Counted from the first letter of the stretch, positions 27,066-39,159 are shown. The stretch: 64,000 bases of DNA from Desulfotomaculum sp. (GCA_003485325.1 DMZI01000041.1:1-64000), one strand, 5' to 3'. Program-made: numbers and translations. The notes: generated by a model not told the origin, from the letters alone.

Positions 27066-27605
27066 TTATGTCGCTGTCGTAACAGCGGCATGGTCCCCAT
27101 AACCTTTCCAATTAAGATCCTCCTGCGTTTTACCACGCAGGCGAGCCACCTCAGCAGGTGTTTTAAGCCCTTTCAGTGCCTGTACTGTGGCGTGAACCAC
27201 ATTGTTTGCGTTATGAGAACCTAAGGATTTTGTTAAAATATCACGCACACCGGCTAATTCCAAAATTGCCCGGACTGGCCCACCTGCAATGACCCCCGTT
27301 CCAGGCGCTGCGGGTTTTAGAAGCACTTTTCCCGCCCCGAAAATCCCTACTACCTCATGAGGAATAGTAGTACCAATAACAGGAACTTTAATCATATTTT
27401 TTTTGGCATCTTCAATTCCCTTGCGAATAGCTTCGGGAACCTCTCCAGCCTTGCCCAATCCTGCGCCTACATGACCATCGCTGTCACCAACAACAACAAG
27501 GGCTGAAAAGCTGAAACGACGGCCTCCCTTGACAACCTTGGCAACACGGTTGACATAAACCACTTTTTCACTTAACTCCAGTTTATTGGCATCTATCCTT
27601 GACAC
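27066..27605 (-). CDS. rpsE: 30S ribosomal protein S5
   Basis: 179 residues. [20 protein letters not shown] is the double-stranded-RNA-binding N-domain signature. [20 protein letters not shown] and [20 protein letters not shown] follow. It takes part in decoding fidelity and mRNA unwinding. It follows rplR by 38 bases. The C-terminus ([11 protein letters not shown]) is slightly longer than average. Confidence 0.97.
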   Translation of the reverse strand: MSRIDANKLELSEKVVYVNRVAKVVKGGRRFSFSALVVVGDSDGHVGAGLGKAGEVPEAIRKGIEDAKKNMIKVPVIGTTIPHEVVGIFGAGKVLLKPAAPGTGVIAGGPVRAILELAGVRDILTKSLGSHNANNVVHATVQALKGLKTPAEVARLRGKTQEDLNWKGYGDHAAVTTAT

Positions 27606-27643
27606 CCATCCCCCTCCTTAATATTCAAATAACTTCATTAAAA

Positions 27644-28012
27644 CTAAAACTCCAAACCACTTTCTCTTGCAGCTTCAGCCAGTGCTTTTATGCGGCCATG
27701 GTACAGATACCCCGCCCGGTCAAATACAACTTTTTTAACTCCTGCCTGGATTGCTTTTTGAGCCACTAATTTTCCAACCGCAGCAGCGGCTGCCGTATTC
27801 CCACCGCTCTTCAAGTCATTCCTTAACTCAGGAGATAGAGATGAAACAGAAATCATCGTCATTCCCTGGTTATCATCAATTATATTGGCGTATATATGAT
27901 TCAGGCTGCGGAAAACATTTAGCCTCGGCCGGGAAGCAGTGCCCTGTATTTTCCTGCGAACCCGCCATCTGCGACCGCAGCGCAATTTATCACGGCTGGG
28001 TTTTATAATCAA
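27644..28012 (-). CDS. rplR: 50S ribosomal protein L18
   Basis: 122 residues. [29 protein letters not shown] and [20 protein letters not shown] are diagnostic. It binds 5S rRNA together with L5. It lies between rplF and rpsE. Confidence 0.97.
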   Translation of the reverse strand: MIIKPSRDKLRCGRRWRVRRKIQGTASRPRLNVFRSLNHIYANIIDDNQGMTMISVSSLSPELRNDLKSGGNTAAAAAVGKLVAQKAIQAGVKKVVFDRAGYLYHGRIKALAEAARESGLEF

Positions 28013-28043
28013 TCTACTTACCTCCTAATTCTTTGTTCGGGCG

Positions 28044-28592
28044 CTACTTCTTCCCCTTGCCACCAGCTTTACCAGCTTTTCTTCTAATCTTCTCTCCCTC
28101 GTATTTTATCCCTTTGGCTTTGTATGGTTCTGGTTCACGCACAGCGCGAATCCTTGCCGCCAGGTTGCCTACCCTCTCCTTATCCATCCCTTTAACAACA
28201 ACCCGGGTTGGCGCTGGAACATCTATTTCCAGCCCTTCCTCAGGAACTATTTCAACAGGATGAGAATATCCCATCAACAGAATAAGTTTATTGCCTTGTT
28301 TGCTTGCCCTGTACCCGACACCGGTGAGCTCAAGGGTTTTTTCGAAGCCATTTGTTACGCCTAAAACCATATTATTTACCAAAGTACGGGTTAGCCCGTG
28401 TAAGGAACTGTGCAGTTTTGTATTCGAAGGCTTTTCAACCAACAGGCGATCGCTCTCTTTGCGAATCACCATATCGGGGTGAATATCTCTAACCAACTGC
28501 CCTTTTGGACCCTTCACGGAAACCCTGTTGTTTACGACCTGTACATCTACAGCCTCCGGCAACATTACAGGCTGTTTACCAATACGCGACAT
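28044..28592 (-). CDS. rplF: 50S ribosomal protein L6
   Basis: 182 residues, a duplicated alpha/beta fold. [20 protein letters not shown] and the C-terminal [20 protein letters not shown] are diagnostic. It lies near the elongation-factor binding site. Ribosome site AAGGAGG lies upstream. Confidence 0.97.
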   Translation of the reverse strand: MSRIGKQPVMLPEAVDVQVVNNRVSVKGPKGQLVRDIHPDMVIRKESDRLLVEKPSNTKLHSSLHGLTRTLVNNMVLGVTNGFEKTLELTGVGYRASKQGNKLILLMGYSHPVEIVPEEGLEIDVPAPTRVVVKGMDKERVGNLAARIRAVREPEPYKAKGIKYEGEKIRRKAGKAGGKGKK

Positions 28593-28616
28593 TAATAAAT
28601 TTCACCTCCTTTAAGG

Positions 28617-29015
28617 CTACCAGACGTAGCAGATAACCTCCCCTCCCAAACCCAGCTTGCGTGCCTTTTTATCTGTCATAATACCCCGGGAAGTAGAGAT
28701 AATTGCTATCCCCAATCCTCCCAACACACGTGGAACTGCATCTTTTCTTGCGTATACTCTTAACCCGGGTTTGCTAATCCTTTTGATACCTGCAATTACC
28801 CTTTGTTTTTCAGGTCCGTATTTCATGAATACCCGTATAACGCCTTGTCTTCCGTCATTAATAAATTCAAAATCCCTAATCAGGCCTTCTTCTTTTAAAA
28901 TACCAGCTATAGCCTGTTTCACTCGCGAAGCAGGAGCTTCAACTTTATCATGATATACTACATTAGCATTTTTAATCCGGATTAAAAAATCCGCCACAGG
29001 ATCCGTCATCACCAT
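28617..29015 (-). CDS. rpsH: 30S ribosomal protein S8
   Basis: 132 residues. [20 protein letters not shown] at the start and the C-terminal [20 protein letters not shown] are diagnostic. S8 binds helix 21 of 16S rRNA and in many bacteria represses spc-operon translation. A second ATG two codons on (29009) is an alternative start. Confidence 0.97.
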   Translation of the reverse strand: MVMTDPVADFLIRIKNANVVYHDKVEAPASRVKQAIAGILKEEGLIRDFEFINDGRQGVIRVFMKYGPEKQRVIAGIKRISKPGLRVYARKDAVPRVLGGLGIAIISTSRGIMTDKKARKLGLGGEVICYVW

Positions 29016-29032
29016 GAAAACCTGCCCCCTTT

Positions 29033-29218
29033 CTACCAGCTTGCCTTACGAACACCAGGAATCTCTCCTCTGTAAGACAACATCCTAAAACAAATTCTAC
29101 AGATACCGAACCTGCGTATATAAGCACGGGGCCTACCACATAACATGCATCTATTGTATTTACGCACTTTAAATTTTGGCTCGAGCATGGCTTTATTAAC
29201 TAAAGACTTTTTTGCCAT
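29033..29218 (-). CDS. rpsN: 30S ribosomal protein S14, zinc type (S14Z)
   Basis: 61 residues. The short zinc-binding form is shown by the CxxC pairs in [11 protein letters not shown] and [11 protein letters not shown]. It ends [13 protein letters not shown]. It sits near the decoding head of the 30S subunit. Two ATGs are adjacent; the second is the family's usual start. Confidence 0.97.
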   Translation of the reverse strand: MAKKSLVNKAMLEPKFKVRKYNRCMLCGRPRAYIRRFGICRICFRMLSYRGEIPGVRKASW

Positions 29219-29277
29219 CATTCCCCTCCTTAAACATGTTTGCTTTCAAATTATCCAACCATAAATTTTATCAAGCA

Positions 29278-29847
29278 TCAAACAACTTCCGCTTTTTGCC
29301 GTACCGAAACCGTTTTAAAAGGCATTCCCATCAAGCCCAGGAAAACCCTTGCCTCTTCATCGCTTTTAGCTGTTGTAACAAAGATTATATCCATACCCCT
29401 GATTTTTTCAATTTTATCATATTCGATTTCCGGAAAGATTAGCTGTTCTTTGATGCCCAGGCTATAATTGCCGCGCCCGTCAAACGAATCAGGAGAAACC
29501 CCCCGGAAGTCTCTTAATCTGGGAAGCGCTATGTTAAATAATTTATCTACAAATTCGTACATGCGGTCCCCGCGCAAGGTTACCTTACAGCCTATTCGCA
29601 TTCCTTGGCGAAGTTTGAAAGCCGCAATGGATCTTTTCGCTTTGGTTATTACAGGCCGCTGCCCAGTAATGATCGCAAGGTCGCTTACTGCTGAATCCAA
29701 AGCTTTGCTGTTTTGGATGGCATCGCCAACTCCCATATTGATCACAACTTTTTCTAACCTGGGCACCTGCATGACATTTGAGTAGCCGAACTTTTCGATC
29801 ATTGCCTTTATTACTTCCCCGCTGTATTTATCCTTTAATCTTGGCAT
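29278..29847 (-). CDS. rplE: 50S ribosomal protein L5
   Basis: 189 residues. [38 protein letters not shown] and [20 protein letters not shown] are diagnostic. It binds 5S rRNA and contacts the P-site tRNA. The open frame begins 24 bases earlier, but a GGGGGG ribosome site sits nine bases before ATG 29847. Confidence 0.97.
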   Translation of the reverse strand: MPRLKDKYSGEVIKAMIEKFGYSNVMQVPRLEKVVINMGVGDAIQNSKALDSAVSDLAIITGQRPVITKAKRSIAAFKLRQGMRIGCKVTLRGDRMYEFVDKLFNIALPRLRDFRGVSPDSFDGRGNYSLGIKEQLIFPEIEYDKIEKIRGMDIIFVTTAKSDEEARVFLGLMGMPFKTVSVRQKAEVV

Positions 29848-29886
29848 TTTGATTATCCCCCCTGGTTCCATTTCTCCAAAAGCCGG

Positions 29887-30207
29887 TTAACTGAAAGACT
29901 CTCCGCATTTTCTGCAGACACGAACTTTTTTCCCGTCTTCCAGTATAGTCCGGGCGGGCCGTGTCGGTTTGTTGCATTTATTACAAACCAGCATAACATT
30001 TGAACAATGTATCGGGGCTTCTTTTTCCATAATTCCCCCTTGCGGCATGTTCCGGGTTGGGCGCGAATGGCGTTTGACTTTATTTACACCTTCAACTATT
30101 ACCCTGGTCTTCTTGGGTTCCACAGAGAGCACTTTTCCCCGTTTGCCGGCATCTTTTCCTGTAATAATTAAAACATTGTCTCCCTTACGCACATGAACTG
30201 GGGGCAT
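29887..30207 (-). CDS. rplX: 50S ribosomal protein L24
   Basis: 106 residues. The KOW motif ([20 protein letters not shown]) and the C-terminal zinc-ribbon-like cysteines ([18 protein letters not shown]) are visible. It is one of the first proteins to bind the 5' domain of 23S rRNA. An in-frame GTG (30213) lies too close to AAAGGAGGT; ATG 30207 is correctly spaced. Confidence 0.97.
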   Translation of the reverse strand: MPPVHVRKGDNVLIITGKDAGKRGKVLSVEPKKTRVIVEGVNKVKRHSRPTRNMPQGGIMEKEAPIHCSNVMLVCNKCNKPTRPARTILEDGKKVRVCRKCGESFS

Positions 30208-30286
30208 TTTCACACCTCCTTTTTATACTTCTCAAACACCTTTTATGCTTATTAATAAACACCTGTAAATAACTTTATTTTAACTA

Positions 30287-30655
30287 TCAGATGACTTCCG
30301 GGGCTAAAGATACTATTTTCATGAAATCACGCTCTCGCAGTTCCCTGGCTACGGGGCCAAAAATTCTTGTCCCCCGCGGGCTTTTATCATCTTTGATAAT
30401 TACGGCTGCATTTTCATCAAACTTTATGTATGAGCCGTCTATGCGCCTTACTTCCTTCTTTGTGCGCACAACAACAGCCCTAACAACATCGCCTTTTTTT
30501 ACCACACCACCGGGGGTGGCCTCTTTTACAGAAGCTACAATTTCGTCTCCCAAACTGGCATAACGCCTTTTTGAACCGCCAAGAACCCTTATACACATTA
30601 GACGGCGTGCGCCAGTATTATCTGCCGCTTTCAGGATAGTCTGGACTTGAATCAA
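30287..30655 (-). CDS. rplN: 50S ribosomal protein L14
   Basis: 122 residues. [37 protein letters not shown] and the ending [11 protein letters not shown] are diagnostic. It forms an intersubunit bridge and is the binding site of the silencing factor RsfS in other bacteria. Confidence 0.97.
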   Translation of the reverse strand: MIQVQTILKAADNTGARRLMCIRVLGGSKRRYASLGDEIVASVKEATPGGVVKKGDVVRAVVVRTKKEVRRIDGSYIKFDENAAVIIKDDKSPRGTRIFGPVARELRERDFMKIVSLAPEVI

Positions 30656-30674
30656 CTATGTTCCCTCCCTGATA

Positions 30675-30935
30675 CTACACTTGCTCAGCTCTCTCCAATA
30701 CTTCGACAACACGCCATCTTTTATCCTTGGATAAAGGACGGGTTTCCATAATACGCACTTTATCTCCAATCCGGCAGGTATTCTGTTCATCATGCGCCTT
30801 AAACTTTCTCGTCTGCCGGATAGTTCGCTGATATAGGGGATGCCTCACCAAGGTCTCTACTGCAACCACAATTGTTTTATCCATCTTATCGCTTACAACG
30901 CGTCCTATTCTGATCTTGCTCAAATTTCTAACCAA
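30675..30935 (-). CDS. rpsQ: 30S ribosomal protein S17
   Basis: 86 residues, an OB-fold. [20 protein letters not shown] and [20 protein letters not shown] are diagnostic. It is a primary 16S rRNA-binding protein. It follows rpmC by about 30 bases. Confidence 0.97.
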   Translation of the reverse strand: MVRNLSKIRIGRVVSDKMDKTIVVAVETLVRHPLYQRTIRQTRKFKAHDEQNTCRIGDKVRIMETRPLSKDKRWRVVEVLERAEQV

Positions 30936-30965
30936 CCACCCTCACCCCCCTCGGATAAGCTTTAA

Positions 30966-31169
30966 TTAAAAGGTTCGAATACCCAGTTCGCGTTCACGAA
31001 TAACAGTTTTTAAGTGGGCAATTTTTCTGCGTACTTCTTTTATCCTACTGGGATTATCAAGCTGGTTGGTGATCAGTTGAAATCTTAACTTAAACAACTC
31101 GTCTTTGGACTCTCCCAGTTTCTTAACCAACTCTTCATCAGTTAAATCCTGCAAATCCTTAATTTTCAT
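30966..31169 (-). CDS. rpmC: 50S ribosomal protein L29
   Basis: 67 residues, a two-helix hairpin. [18 protein letters not shown] and [15 protein letters not shown] are diagnostic. It lies at the polypeptide exit, next to L23. The start at ATG 31169 is inside the last codons of rplP (overlap of 11 bases), which suggests translational coupling; an in-frame TTG nine bases upstream is less likely. Confidence 0.95.
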   Translation of the reverse strand: MKIKDLQDLTDEELVKKLGESKDELFKLRFQLITNQLDNPSRIKEVRRKIAHLKTVIRERELGIRTF

Positions 31170-31590
31170 TAACCTCAATTCCCTCCTCGCGCTTCACAAA
31201 CCTGGTTTTAACGGGCAATTTATGAGATGCCAGGCGCAAGGCCTCTTTTGCAGTCTCTTCATCTACTCCATCAACTTCAAAAAGCATTCTGCCAGGTTTA
31301 ACAACCGCCACCCAGTACTCCGGTGTTCCCTTACCGCTACCCATTCTGGTTTCAGCAGGTTTAGTCGTAATTGGACGATCGGGGTAAATCCTAATCCATA
31401 CCTTGCCGCCACGTTTCATATAACGTGTGACAGCAATACGGGCAGCCTCGATCTGCCTGTTTGTTATCCAGCATGCTTCCAGTGATTGCAGTCCATAACT
31501 GCCAAACTGCACTTCGGCTCCCCTCATGGCCCTGCCTTTTGTGCCGGGACGGTGCTGTTTACGATATTTGACCCTTTTGGGCATTAACAT
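31159..31590 (-). CDS. rplP: 50S ribosomal protein L16
   Basis: 143 residues. [60 protein letters not shown] are diagnostic. It contacts the A-site tRNA elbow. The first ATG overlaps the rpsC stop; a second in-frame ATG at 31584 gives the more typical start MPKRVK. Confidence 0.97.
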   Translation of the reverse strand: MLMPKRVKYRKQHRPGTKGRAMRGAEVQFGSYGLQSLEACWITNRQIEAARIAVTRYMKRGGKVWIRIYPDRPITTKPAETRMGSGKGTPEYWVAVVKPGRMLFEVDGVDEETAKEALRLASHKLPVKTRFVKREEGIEVNEN

Positions 31591-32258
31591 CAGACATTAA
31601 CCCCCTGAGCAGTGGCAGCCTTGTTTTTTTGTGGCATTACCTCACCTTTGTAGATCCACACTTTTATACCAATTCTGCCATATGTAGTTTTAGCTTCACA
31701 AAATCCATAGTCTATATCAGCCCTTAACGTATGTAAAGGCACTTTCCCTTCACTGTACCACTCAGTCCTTGCAATTTCTGCTCCTGCCAGACGTCCGCTG
31801 CAGGCGACCTTAATACCTTTGGCGCCCTGTTTCATAGCTCTTAGGACGACTTGCTTCATAGCCCGCCGAAAGGCAGCCCTTTTTTCTATCTGGGCAGCGA
31901 CATTCTCCGCTACCAGCTGGGCATCTATTTCCGGCACTTTTATTTCAACAATATTCACATGTACCTGTTTCCCTGTCTTTGTTTCCAATTCCTTACGCAA
32001 GACTTCAACCTCTGCGCCGCCGCGTCCAATTACTATTCCGGGCCTTGAAGCGTAAATGCTTATTCTGACACGGTTTGCCGCCCGCTCAATTTGCACACGC
32101 GACACTCCGGCGGTATAAAGCTTTTCTTTAATATATTTTCTTATCTTTACATCTTCATGAAGCATACTGGCAAAAATCTTTTTGTTTGCATACCATTTGC
32201 CGTCCCAATCCCTGATAATCCCTAAACGTAAACCCTCGGGATGTACTTTCTGACCCAC
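31590..32258 (-). CDS. rpsC: 30S ribosomal protein S3
   Basis: 222 residues. [19 protein letters not shown], the KH domain [20 protein letters not shown] and [17 protein letters not shown] are diagnostic. It lines the mRNA entry tunnel. Its end overlaps rplP. Confidence 0.97.
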   Translation of the reverse strand: MGQKVHPEGLRLGIIRDWDGKWYANKKIFASMLHEDVKIRKYIKEKLYTAGVSRVQIERAANRVRISIYASRPGIVIGRGGAEVEVLRKELETKTGKQVHVNIVEIKVPEIDAQLVAENVAAQIEKRAAFRRAMKQVVLRAMKQGAKGIKVACSGRLAGAEIARTEWYSEGKVPLHTLRADIDYGFCEAKTTYGRIGIKVWIYKGEVMPQKNKAATAQGVNV

Positions 32259-32270
32259 AAAAAATCCTCC

Positions 32271-32612
32271 TTAAATAGAGTTCTTCTCCTTCACAACTAC
32301 TGTTATATGACTGGTACGTTTACGGATGACGTTAGCACGTCCATAAGCCCTAGGCCGGAAGCGTTTAAGGGTTGGTCCCTGATCTACATAGGCTGCAAAG
32401 ACAAACAAATCATCTTCATTCATCTCATAATTGTGCCCGGCATTTGCGGCGGCAGATCTAACGACCTTGGCCACCGGCACAGATGCGCGATTGGGGGTAA
32501 ATTTCAGTATGGCCAGAGCCTCGTTAACTTTCTTTCCTCTTATAAGATTTATAACATCGCGGACCTTCACCGGAGAAATCCGTATATACTTAGCAACTGC
32601 TTTGGCTTCCAT
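32271..32612 (-). CDS. rplV: 50S ribosomal protein L22
   Basis: 113 residues. [20 protein letters not shown] and the extended hairpin region [20 protein letters not shown], which lines the nascent-chain tunnel, are diagnostic. Changes in that hairpin give macrolide resistance in other bacteria; nothing unusual is seen here. Confidence 0.97.
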   Translation of the reverse strand: MEAKAVAKYIRISPVKVRDVINLIRGKKVNEALAILKFTPNRASVPVAKVVRSAAANAGHNYEMNEDDLFVFAAYVDQGPTLKRFRPRAYGRANVIRKRTSHITVVVKEKNSI

Positions 32613-32631
32613 GTAAAGTCTCCCCTAAAAG

Positions 32632-32916
32632 TTATTTGAGTGCTGTAGACCGCTCAGTATGAGCGCCATGGCCTCTAAAAACACGGGTAGGAGCAAATTC
32701 GCCTAATTTATGTCCTACCATATCTTCAGTAACATATACCGGAACGTGCCTTCGGCCGTCATGGACAGCAATTGTATGACCAATCATCTGCGGGAATATT
32801 GTTGACCTCCTCGACCAGGTTTTGATAACCCTTTTTTCCCCTTTTACATTCATACCTTCTACCTTGCCGAGCAGTTTATCATCGCAGTAAGGCCCTTTTT
32901 TTAGTGAACGTCCCAT
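32632..32916 (-). CDS. rpsS: 30S ribosomal protein S19
   Basis: 94 residues. [40 protein letters not shown] and [17 protein letters not shown] are diagnostic. It pairs with S13 in the 30S head. Confidence 0.97.
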   Translation of the reverse strand: MGRSLKKGPYCDDKLLGKVEGMNVKGEKRVIKTWSRRSTIFPQMIGHTIAVHDGRRHVPVYVTEDMVGHKLGEFAPTRVFRGHGAHTERSTALK

Positions 32917-32956
32917 AATCCTGCACCCCCTTTACAGCTTCTTAACGCTTGTAAAA

Positions 32957-33781
32957 TTATTTCGTTCTCCTTTTGACAATAAGCCGGTCACTGGGTTTTT
33001 TCTTGCGTGTCCGCGCTCCTAATGCAGGTTTTCCCCAGGGAGTAACAGGGTTGCGGCCAATGGGCGATCTGCCTTCACCGCCGCCGTGGGGATGATCTAC
33101 GGGGTTCATAACTACTCCACGAACAGCAGGTCTCGTTCCCAACCAGCGTGTACGACCGGCTTTACCAATAACGATATTCTCATGCTCAATATTACCAACC
33201 TGACCGATTGTAGCCCTGCAATCCCTCAAAACAAGACGCATTTCACCTGAAGGCAGACGGAGGTGAACATATCTTCCTTCCTTTGCCATCAACTGCGCTG
33301 CCCCACCTGCCGAACGGACCAGTTGACCGCCGCCGCCCGGATGCAGCTCAATATTATGAATAAGGGTGCCAAGCGGTATTTCTCTTAAAGGCAGGGTGTT
33401 GCCAACCTTTATGTCTGCGTCAGGTCCGGAGAAAACAGTCATGCCGACTTCAAGGCCGAGAGGCGCCACAATATATCTTTTTTCCCCGTCTTTGTATTTC
33501 AGCAAGGCAATTCTGGCTGCACGGTTAGGATCGTATTCAATAGTGGCAACCCTGGCAGGGATCCCATCCTTATTTCTTTTAAAGTCAATAATCCTGTACA
33601 TCTTCTTGTGGCCGCCGCCGCGATGCCGTACAGTTATCTTGCCAAAGGCGTTCCGGCCGGAAATTCTTTTCAGGGGCTTTAAAAGGGATTTTTCAGACTT
33701 ATCAGTAGTTATTTCTGAAAAGGCTGAAACAGTAACAAACCTTTGCCCCGGTGACGTCGGTCTAAATTTTTTAACTGCCAC
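32957..33781 (-). CDS. rplB: 50S ribosomal protein L2
   Basis: 274 residues. [17 protein letters not shown] at the start, [20 protein letters not shown], and [20 protein letters not shown] with the conserved His near the peptidyl-transferase centre are diagnostic. It is needed for subunit association and peptide-bond formation. Confidence 0.98.
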   Translation of the reverse strand: MAVKKFRPTSPGQRFVTVSAFSEITTDKSEKSLLKPLKRISGRNAFGKITVRHRGGGHKKMYRIIDFKRNKDGIPARVATIEYDPNRAARIALLKYKDGEKRYIVAPLGLEVGMTVFSGPDADIKVGNTLPLREIPLGTLIHNIELHPGGGGQLVRSAGGAAQLMAKEGRYVHLRLPSGEMRLVLRDCRATIGQVGNIEHENIVIGKAGRTRWLGTRPAVRGVVMNPVDHPHGGGEGRSPIGRNPVTPWGKPALGARTRKKKPSDRLIVKRRTK

Positions 33782-33801
33782 TTAAGTTCTACCCCTTTTG
33801 A

Positions 33802-34083
33802 TCAACTAAAGATCTCAATTTTATCCCCTTCTTTAAGGGTTACGATAGCTTTTTTGCGATCGGACTTATGACCTGGAATATTGCGTACTCTAACCGGTTT
33901 TCCCTTAACATTAATCGTGTTAATCTTAAGCACTTTTACTTTGAAGAGTTCTTCAACCGCTTTTTTAATCTCAATTTTATTTGCCGCCGGGTCAACGGCA
34001 AATGTATACTTGTTCTCCCCAGCCAGAGAGTAACTCTTCTCCGTAACTAAAGGCCACTTAATAATATCACGCGGGTTCTTCAT
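33802..34083 (-). CDS. rplW: 50S ribosomal protein L23
   Basis: 93 residues. [17 protein letters not shown] and [20 protein letters not shown] are diagnostic. It is the docking site for trigger factor and SRP at the tunnel exit. Its start overlaps the rplD end by 17 bases. Confidence 0.97.
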   Translation of the reverse strand: MKNPRDIIKWPLVTEKSYSLAGENKYTFAVDPAANKIEIKKAVEELFKVKVLKINTINVKGKPVRVRNIPGHKSDRKKAIVTLKEGDKIEIFS

Positions 34084-34705
34084 TCAAGAGCGCCTCCTCA
34101 ATCCCGGCAAGGGCTTCTTTAGTAACAACCAGTGTTTCATAAACCAAAAGATCGTATATGTTCAGCCCATCAATAGTTACCGTTTTAACATCTGAAATAT
34201 TACGGGCTGACTTATAGATATTTTCATCTTTCAACATAGTAATCAGAAGGACCCCGCCGGATGTCTTAAGATTATCCAGGATATCGATTATGTCCTTTGT
34301 CCGGGGCTTTTCTAATTTTAGTTCTTCCAGTACGATAAATTTATCTTCCATAATCTTGGAAGAAAGAACGGATTTAAAAGCTAACCGGCGTACTTTTCTG
34401 GGAAGGGTATAGCTATAGTCACGCGGGTGCGGGCCAAAAACAATACCCCCTCCACGCCAAATCGGCGAGCGTATGCTGCCATGTCTTGCTCTCCCGGTAC
34501 CTTTCTGACGCCAGGGCTTCCGGCCTCCCCCTTGCACTTCACCGCGTGTTTTTGTATCGCTGGTACCTCTTCTGCTTCCTGCCAAATACCTGATTACGGA
34601 ATCATGCACAGCCGTATTATTTACAGGAGCGCCAAACACCTGATCATTAAGCTTAAGTTTTCCCAGCAAATCGCCGTTAACATTGTACAATGACACTTCG
34701 GGCAT
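34067..34705 (-). CDS. rplD: 50S ribosomal protein L4
   Basis: 212 residues. The globular part plus the tunnel loop [20 protein letters not shown] and [20 protein letters not shown] are diagnostic. In E. coli L4 represses its own operon; no such structure was identified here. Confidence 0.97.
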   Translation of the reverse strand: MPEVSLYNVNGDLLGKLKLNDQVFGAPVNNTAVHDSVIRYLAGSRRGTSDTKTRGEVQGGGRKPWRQKGTGRARHGSIRSPIWRGGGIVFGPHPRDYSYTLPRKVRRLAFKSVLSSKIMEDKFIVLEELKLEKPRTKDIIDILDNLKTSGGVLLITMLKDENIYKSARNISDVKTVTIDGLNIYDLLVYETLVVTKEALAGIEEALLNEEPA

Positions 34706-34719
34706 TAACCTGACCCCTC

Positions 34720-35352
34720 CTATGATCGTGCCGGGACGCTGTTTTTGACCATTACCAGACTGCCCCTGAACCCGGGTACGGCCCCTTTAACGGCCAATAG
34801 GTTGCGTTCTGCATCAATTCGTACTATTTCGAGGTTTTGCGCCGTAACTCTTTCCGTGCCGTAGTGGCCTGGAAGCCTCCGGCCCTTGAAAACGCGTGCC
34901 GGCCCCTTGGCTGCCAATGAACCCGGCCTGCGGTGGTACTTGGATCCGTGGGCCATCGGGCCGCGGTGAAAACCGTGTCTTTTAATACCCCCTGCAAAGC
35001 CGCGTCCTTTTGAGACACCTATAACATTGACTATTTCCCCAACCTTAAAAAGGTCGGCTTTAATTTCCTCACCAATCTGGTAAAGACTGCTGTCCGGCAC
35101 ACGAAACTCTTTCAGAACATTTAAAGGTTTTAAACCCGCTCTTGCAAAGTGCCCTTTTAAGGGTTTATTAAACCTGAACTCCTTTTTTTCTTCAAAACCA
35201 AGCTGTATGGCGCTGTAACCATCATGCTCGGGTGTCTTTTTCTGGACAACAACACAGGGGCCCGCTTTAATAAGAGTAACTGGAATAGTTACACCTTCAC
35301 CGGTGAAAACCTGTGTCATTCCAACCTTTCTGCCTAAGATTCCTCCAGGCAT
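34720..35352 (-). CDS. rplC: 50S ribosomal protein L3
   Basis: 210 residues. [20 protein letters not shown] at the start and the long loop [20 protein letters not shown] reaching towards the peptidyl-transferase centre are diagnostic. ATG 35352 is preferred over an in-frame TTG at 35361 because GGGAGG is ten bases upstream. Confidence 0.97.
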   Translation of the reverse strand: MPGGILGRKVGMTQVFTGEGVTIPVTLIKAGPCVVVQKKTPEHDGYSAIQLGFEEKKEFRFNKPLKGHFARAGLKPLNVLKEFRVPDSSLYQIGEEIKADLFKVGEIVNVIGVSKGRGFAGGIKRHGFHRGPMAHGSKYHRRPGSLAAKGPARVFKGRRLPGHYGTERVTAQNLEIVRIDAERNLLAVKGAVPGFRGSLVMVKNSVPARS

Positions 35353-35395
35353 GAGAAACAAGCCTCCCTACTATAATTCATCTACCCTTGTTGCC

Positions 35396-35704
35396 TTAAA
35401 GCTTTATCTCAATATCCACGCCGGCCGGCAGGTCCAAGCGCATCAGAGCGTCTACCGTCTTGGGAGTTGGATCGAGAATGTCGACCAAACGCTTGTGGGT
35501 TCTCATTTCAAATTGCTCCCTTGAGTCCTTATCTTTGTGGGGAGAACGCAGTATAGTGTATATATTTTTCTCCGTCGGCAAAGGAATGGGGCCGGCTACA
35601 CTAGCGCCGGTTCTCTTTGCTGTTTCCACAATTTTCTGGGCCGACTGATCTAAAGTATTGTGATCGTATGCCTTAAGACGAATCCTTATTTTCTGGTTAT
35701 TCAT
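35396..35704 (-). CDS. rpsJ: 30S ribosomal protein S10 (NusE)
   Basis: 102 residues. [40 protein letters not shown] and [19 protein letters not shown] are diagnostic. Besides its role in the 30S head it binds NusB in antitermination. The open frame begins 60 bases upstream, but GAAGGAGGTAGAG precedes ATG 35704. It follows tuf by about 50 bases and begins the S10 operon. Confidence 0.97.
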   Translation of the reverse strand: MNNQKIRIRLKAYDHNTLDQSAQKIVETAKRTGASVAGPIPLPTEKNIYTILRSPHKDKDSREQFEMRTHKRLVDILDPTPKTVDALMRLDLPAGVDIEIKL

Positions 35705-35756
35705 CTCTACCTCCTTCTTCAAAAGAAGAATCGCGTTTGTACAGTACCGGAATAAG

Positions 35757-36959
35757 CTACTCAATAACAGATGTTACTACCCCGGCGCCAACTGTACGGC
35801 CGCCTTCCCGAATCGCAAAATGCGAACTTTCCTCAATAGCAACAGGTGTGATCAGCTTAATAGCCAGGCGAATATGGTCGCCGGGCATGACCATTTCAAC
35901 TTCTTCCGGCAGGGTGATCACTCCCGTAACATCAGTCGTGCGGAAATAGAACTGAGGCCGGTAACCGTTAAAAAATGGCGTATGGCGTCCGCCTTCTTCT
36001 TTGGTCAGAACATAAATCTCGGCGTTGAAATGAGTATGCGGTTTAATGCTTCCGGGTTTGGCCAGCACCTGTCCGCGCTCGACATCTTTCCGTTCCACAC
36101 CGCGCAGCAAACATCCTATATTGTCTCCCGCCTCACCACGGTCCAATATCTTGCGGAACATTTCTACACCGGTTACGACTGTTTTGCGGGGTTTATCCAT
36201 CAAGCCTACAATCTCTACTTCTTCACCGACTTTAACCGTTCCCCGTTCCACGCGTCCTGTTGCCACGGTGCCGCGGCCGGTAATTGTAAATACATCCTCA
36301 ACGGGCATTAAGAAAGGTTTATCTGTATCCCGTTCAGGAGTAGGAACGTATTTATCAACTGCTGCCAACAGTTCCCAGATTGATTTGCACCATTCGCAAT
36401 CAGGTTTTCCGCAGCCGCATTCCCCTGCTTTTAAGGCGGAACCAATTATTATAGGAGTCTCGTCGCCAGGGAATTCATAGCTTGACAGTAGTTCTCTCAC
36501 TTCAAGTTCAACAAGTTCGAGAAGCTCGGGATCGTCTACCATGTCGGATTTGTTCATATAAACAACAATGGACGGAACGTTAACCTGCCTGGCTAAAATA
36601 ATATGCTCACGTGTCTGAGGCATTGGGCCGTCTGCCGCTGAAACAACAAGAATCGCTCCATCCATCTGTGCGGCGCCGGTGATCATGTTTTTGATGTAAT
36701 CAGCGTGTCCGGGACAGTCAACATGGGCATAATGTCTGTTATTGGTCTCGTATTCCACGTGGGCTGTATTAATCGTTAAGCCCCGTTCCTTTTCTTCCGG
36801 CGCGTTGTCTATTTCTTCATATTTCTTTACAGCCGCCTTTCCCACCGTGGAAAGCACCCTCGTAATAGCGGAAGTTAAAGTCGTTTTCCCGTGATCGACG
36901 TGACCAATCGTTCCAATGTTTACATGAGGCTTAGTTCGCTGAAATTTTGCTTTTGCCAT
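35757..36959 (-). CDS. tuf: Elongation factor Tu
   Basis: 400 residues. It delivers aminoacyl-tRNA to the ribosome. G-domain motifs: GHVDHGKTT (19-27), the switch I region [24 protein letters not shown] (81-88), NKSD near 136-139 and GSALKA near 173-178. Directly after GSALKA comes [13 protein letters not shown], giving four cysteines (181, 183, 188, 191) where most bacterial EF-Tu proteins have a short Cys-free linker. Domains 2 and 3 are normal ([13 protein letters not shown], and [19 protein letters not shown]). It lies between fusA and rpsJ. AAGGAGG precedes the ATG. Confidence 0.98.
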   Translation of the reverse strand: MAKAKFQRTKPHVNIGTIGHVDHGKTTLTSAITRVLSTVGKAAVKKYEEIDNAPEEKERGLTINTAHVEYETNNRHYAHVDCPGHADYIKNMITGAAQMDGAILVVSAADGPMPQTREHIILARQVNVPSIVVYMNKSDMVDDPELLELVELEVRELLSSYEFPGDETPIIIGSALKAGECGCGKPDCEWCKSIWELLAAVDKYVPTPERDTDKPFLMPVEDVFTITGRGTVATGRVERGTVKVGEEVEIVGLMDKPRKTVVTGVEMFRKILDRGEAGDNIGCLLRGVERKDVERGQVLAKPGSIKPHTHFNAEIYVLTKEEGGRHTPFFNGYRPQFYFRTTDVTGVITLPEEVEMVMPGDHIRLAIKLITPVAIEESSHFAIREGGRTVGAGVVTSVIE

Positions 36960-37062
36960 AAAAAAATTCCTCCTTAAAAATATTAAAGATTACATGCGTA
37001 AGCCATACTTGCTAGATGAAGCCCCTCCCGGCCCCGCCTGTTTTTTTAATGGACAACTTTGT

Positions 37063-39159
37063 TTAATAAAAATTTTTTATACTGCCGCCGCGCCGGGAGA
37101 CAATTTCTTCCGCCAATTGCAATGGCGCCTCACTATAATGGCTGAACTGCATTGTATATGTCCCCCGTCCTTGAGTACGGGAACGAAGGGCGGTTGCATA
37201 TCCAAACATTTCAGCTAATGGAACGCTTCCACGGACTATTCTTGCTGTACCCCTGGATTCCATTTCTTCTATCTGCCCCCGACGGGCGTTTAGATCTCCT
37301 ATTACGTCACCAACATACTCTTCCAAGACCACCACCTCGATTTTTATAACGGGTTCCAAAATTATAGGTTTGGCTTTCTGAACTGCGCTTTTAAAACAGA
37401 TTGACGCTGCGATTTTAAAGGCAACTTCAGATGAGTCAACCTCATGGTAACTCCCGTCAAGCAGGATTGCTTTAACATCCGTTAATGGAAAACTGGCCAG
37501 CACCCCGTTTTCCAAAGCTTCTTTAATCCCAGACTCTATAGCAGGTATGTATTCTTTGGGAATTACGCCTCCTACAATCTTGTTAACAAATTCAAAACCT
37601 GTCCCGCGTTCCAGGGGTTCTACTTCCATGATAACATGTCCATACTGCCCCCGTCCCCCTGTTTGGCGGATGTATTTACCTTCAGCCCTGCCGATTGCCA
37701 GGATTGTTTCCTTATAAGCAACCTGCGGACGGCCAACGTTGGCTTCTACTTTAAATTCACGCAGCAGCCGGTCAATAATAATTTCCAGGTGCAATTCTCC
37801 CATACCCGATATAATAATCTGGCCTGTCTCACCATTTGTATGAATTTTAAAAGTGGGATCTTCTTCTGTCAACTTAACCAGGGCAACACCCATCTTGTCC
37901 TGATCAGCAACCGTCCTTGGCTCAATGGCTACCGAGATGACCGGTTCGGGAAACTCCATTGATTCCAGTAAAATTGGACTCTGCTCAAAACAAAGAGTGT
38001 CACCTGTGGTTGTTTTTCTTAAACCAACGACAGCAACAATATCCCCAGCATATATTTCATTGACATCTTCCCTGTGATTGGCATGCATGCGCAGAATTCG
38101 GCCAACCCTTTCCCGCTGGTCTTTTGTAGAATTGTAGATATAAGAACCAGTACTTAGCTTTCCCGAATAGACCCTTATGAATGTAAGTTTGCCAACATAT
38201 GGATCTGTCATAATCTTGAAAGCCAGAGCAGAGAAGGGTTCGTCATCGCTTGACATCCGTTTTTCTTCCTGCCCGGTTCCGGGAACAATTCCTTTGATGG
38301 GAGGCAAATTAATAGGAGCGGGGAGAAAATCTACGATAGCATCTAAAAGCTGCTGTACACCTTTGTTCTTAAAGGAAGAACCGCAGAGAACAGGAACCAT
38401 TTTAACTGAAATAGTTGCTTTGCGTATGCTTCGCTTTAAATCTTCCTCACCTAATTCATCACCTTCAAGATACTTGAGCATTAATTCTTCATCTTGTTCG
38501 GCAATAGTCTCAATCAGTTTTTCACGATATTCCGCGGCCAGATCAGCAAGTTCATCCGGAATATCCGTTTCCTCTATCCTTGTGCCCAGTTCATCGACAA
38601 ATCTCAATGCTTTATATCTAATCAGGTCTATCACACCAACAAAACTTTCTTCACTTCCGATAGGCAGCTGAATAGCAATAGGATTTGCTCCCAAACGTTC
38701 CTTAATCATGGTAAGCGCCTGAAAGAAATCGGCGCCTATACGGTCCATCTTGTTAACGTATGCTATCCGCGGGACATCGTATTTATCCGCCTGCCTCCAG
38801 ACGGTTTCCGATTGCGGCTCGACACCGCCTACTGAGCAAAAAATAGCTACTGAGCCATCTAATATTCTCAGGGACCGTTCTACCTCGACTGTAAAGTCAA
38901 CGTGCCCGGGCGTGTCGATAATGTTGATACAAAATCCTTTCCATTGACAGGTAGTGGCGGCTGAGGTTATTGTTATACCTCTTTCCTGCTCCTGAACCAT
39001 CCAGTCCATTGTGGAAGAACCGTCATGGACCTCTCCCATTCTGTGTACCCTGCCGGTATAAAAAAGCATACGTTCGGTAGTGGTGGTCTTACCGGCGTCA
39101 ATATGGGCCATGATGCCAATGTTGCGCGTCTTCTCCAATGGAAATTGTCGTGCCACCAT
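37063..39159 (-). CDS. fusA: Elongation factor G
   Basis: 698 residues. It is the translocase GTPase. G motifs: [42 protein letters not shown]. Domain IV, with the tip loop that enters the decoding site ([19 protein letters not shown]), and the C-terminal [19 protein letters not shown] are complete. The open frame starts six codons earlier (39177), inside the rpsG end; ATG 39159 follows GGAGGT and gives the usual start. Confidence 0.97.
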   Translation of the reverse strand: MVARQFPLEKTRNIGIMAHIDAGKTTTTERMLFYTGRVHRMGEVHDGSSTMDWMVQEQERGITITSAATTCQWKGFCINIIDTPGHVDFTVEVERSLRILDGSVAIFCSVGGVEPQSETVWRQADKYDVPRIAYVNKMDRIGADFFQALTMIKERLGANPIAIQLPIGSEESFVGVIDLIRYKALRFVDELGTRIEETDIPDELADLAAEYREKLIETIAEQDEELMLKYLEGDELGEEDLKRSIRKATISVKMVPVLCGSSFKNKGVQQLLDAIVDFLPAPINLPPIKGIVPGTGQEEKRMSSDDEPFSALAFKIMTDPYVGKLTFIRVYSGKLSTGSYIYNSTKDQRERVGRILRMHANHREDVNEIYAGDIVAVVGLRKTTTGDTLCFEQSPILLESMEFPEPVISVAIEPRTVADQDKMGVALVKLTEEDPTFKIHTNGETGQIIISGMGELHLEIIIDRLLREFKVEANVGRPQVAYKETILAIGRAEGKYIRQTGGRGQYGHVIMEVEPLERGTGFEFVNKIVGGVIPKEYIPAIESGIKEALENGVLASFPLTDVKAILLDGSYHEVDSSEVAFKIAASICFKSAVQKAKPIILEPVIKIEVVVLEEYVGDVIGDLNARRGQIEEMESRGTARIVRGSVPLAEMFGYATALRSRTQGRGTYTMQFSHYSEAPLQLAEEIVSRRGGSIKNFY

